This document shows, in pieces, positions 13,682 through 14,378 of a DNA stretch of 14,378 nt. Numbering within the stretch: the first letter of the stretch is position 1; each line of letters begins with the position of its first letter. The stretch is taken from NCBI GenBank assembly GCA_028065725.1, contig JAPTVL010000429.1, forward strand, positions 1-14,378. Reading direction: 5' to 3'. Origin of the DNA: Betaproteobacteria bacterium. GTDB lineage: Bacteria; Pseudomonadota; Gammaproteobacteria; Burkholderiales; Rhodocyclaceae. Both the position numbers and the translations under genes were made by a program. The notes beneath the pieces are model-generated. The model was not told the origin of the DNA and searched no databases. It saw only the letters and a program-made list of their open reading frames with translations.

Positions 13682-14378
13682 TCAGCAGTAATGCAAGCCG
13701 CCGTTAATGTTCAGCGTAGCACCGGTCATGTAACCCGCCAGGTCCGACACCAGGTAGGCACACAGGGCGCCGATTTCTTCCGGCTTGCCCAGGCGCCCGA
13801 CCGGAATCGTCGCCACGATCGAATCGCGCACTTCCTGCTTGATCGCCATGACCATGTCGGTGCCGATATAGCCGGGGGCGATGGCATTCACCGTCACGCC
13901 CTTCTTCGCCACTTCGGCGGCAATCGCGCGGGTGAAGCCGAGGATGCCGGCCTTCGCCGCCGAGTAGTTGGCCTGGCCGAACTGGCCCTTGATGCCATTC
14001 ACCGACGACATGTTGATGACGCGGCCCCAGCCGCGATCGGCCATGCCCGGCAACACCTGATGCGTCACGTTGAACACGGAATCGAGGTTGGTGGACAGCA
14101 CGGCGTCCCACTGGCCCTTGTCCATTTTCTTGAACACGGAGTCGCGCGTGATGCCGGCGTTGTTGATCAGCACATCAACCGGACCGACTTCCGCTTCCAG
14201 CTTCCTGACCATCGCGGCACATGCCTCGTAGTCGGTAACGTCCGCCTCGGCAACGATGAAATCGTAACCTTCCGACTTCATCTTCGCCAGCCACTCGTCC
14301 TTCGGCGGAAAGTTCGGCAGGCAGTTCGCCGCCACGGTGAATCCGCTTTGCGCCAGCGCCTTGCAGATCGCCGTGCCA
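13682..14378 (-). CDS. phaB: Acetoacetyl-CoA reductase PhaB, 5' end beyond window
   Basis: Partial gene: 231 residues are visible and about 13-15 N-terminal residues, including most of the TGGMGGIG nucleotide-binding loop, lie past the right edge (the frame stays open to 14378, where GTAICKAL is readable). A short-chain dehydrogenase fold is shown by VDVLINNAGITRDSVFKKM, the catalytic Ser in NMSSVNG, the Tyr-x-x-x-Lys in GQANYSAAKAG, and the C-terminal MTGATLNINGGLHYC, which is typical of PhaB. It reduces acetoacetyl-CoA to (R)-3-hydroxybutyryl-CoA with NADPH for PHB synthesis. FabG-type ketoreductases are the nearest alternative, but NGIKGQFGQ and the NGGLH ending favour PhaB, as does phaR directly downstream. 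A GTG at 14335 is internal and not the start. Confidence 0.93.
   Translation of the reverse strand, partial: GTAICKALAQSGFTVAANCLPNFPPKDEWLAKMKSEGYDFIVAEADVTDYEACAAMVRKLEAEVGPVDVLINNAGITRDSVFKKMDKGQWDAVLSTNLDSVFNVTHQVLPGMADRGWGRVINMSSVNGIKGQFGQANYSAAKAGILGFTRAIAAEVAKKGVTVNAIAPGYIGTDMVMAIKQEVRDSIVATIPVGRLGKPEEIGALCAYLVSDLAGYMTGATLNINGGLHYC

Overview
The window is high-GC bacterial chromosome in which every recognisable gene lies on the minus strand, so transcription runs from high to low coordinates. A PHA-granule regulator (phaR) next to an acetoacetyl-CoA reductase (phaB), tRNA genes with encoded CCA, and many acyl-CoA-type catabolic genes suggest a betaproteobacterium, perhaps of the Rhodocyclales. 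The phylum-level guess is reasonable; the order is only an inference.

In transcription order the layout is as follows. (1) 14378-13682 is phaB, cut by the window edge, then phaR (13584-13033), which ends in a perfect 19-bp-stem terminator at 12973-13014. (2) 12946-12902 carries two tandem 19-bp palindromes just upstream of and touching the start of a two-gene toxin-antitoxin-like cassette: a TumE/DUF6516-like protein followed by a winged-helix protein. (3) rimO follows 14 bases after the cassette, then an RssA-like patatin and a GlcD/D-2-hydroxyglutarate-dehydrogenase-like flavoprotein, tightly packed. (4) A near-consensus promoter drives tRNA-Ala(GGC) and tRNA-Glu(UUC), which end in a 13-bp-stem terminator. 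(5) A hotdog thioesterase gene is followed after 6 bases by a LysR-type regulator gene, with a hairpin just past its stop. (6) A long operon runs off the left edge: a TRAP solute-binding protein (dctP), a MaoC/FAS1-like hydratase, an acyl-CoA dehydrogenase, a CaiB/BaiF CoA-transferase, an MmgE/PrpD protein, a CitE-like lyase and a VOC (glyoxalase-fold) protein.

The most informative region is (6). CoA-transferase, MaoC-type hydratase and CitE-type lyase together form the three-step itaconate pathway: itaconate to itaconyl-CoA to (S)-citramalyl-CoA to acetyl-CoA plus pyruvate. The accompanying acyl-CoA dehydrogenase, VOC and MmgE/PrpD genes are the same accessory set that I recall from the Pseudomonas aeruginosa PA0878-PA0883 itaconate cluster, in a different order. 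The LysR gene upstream is a candidate itaconate-responsive activator, and the TRAP binding protein suggests uptake of a C4/C5 dicarboxylate. The three accessory enzymes have no settled role that I know of.

The second point of interest is the toxin-antitoxin-like cassette. Its GC content looks lower than its surroundings, its operator-like palindromes are well formed, and it sits between the phaR terminator and rimO, so transcription of rimO and the genes behind it may depend on the cassette.
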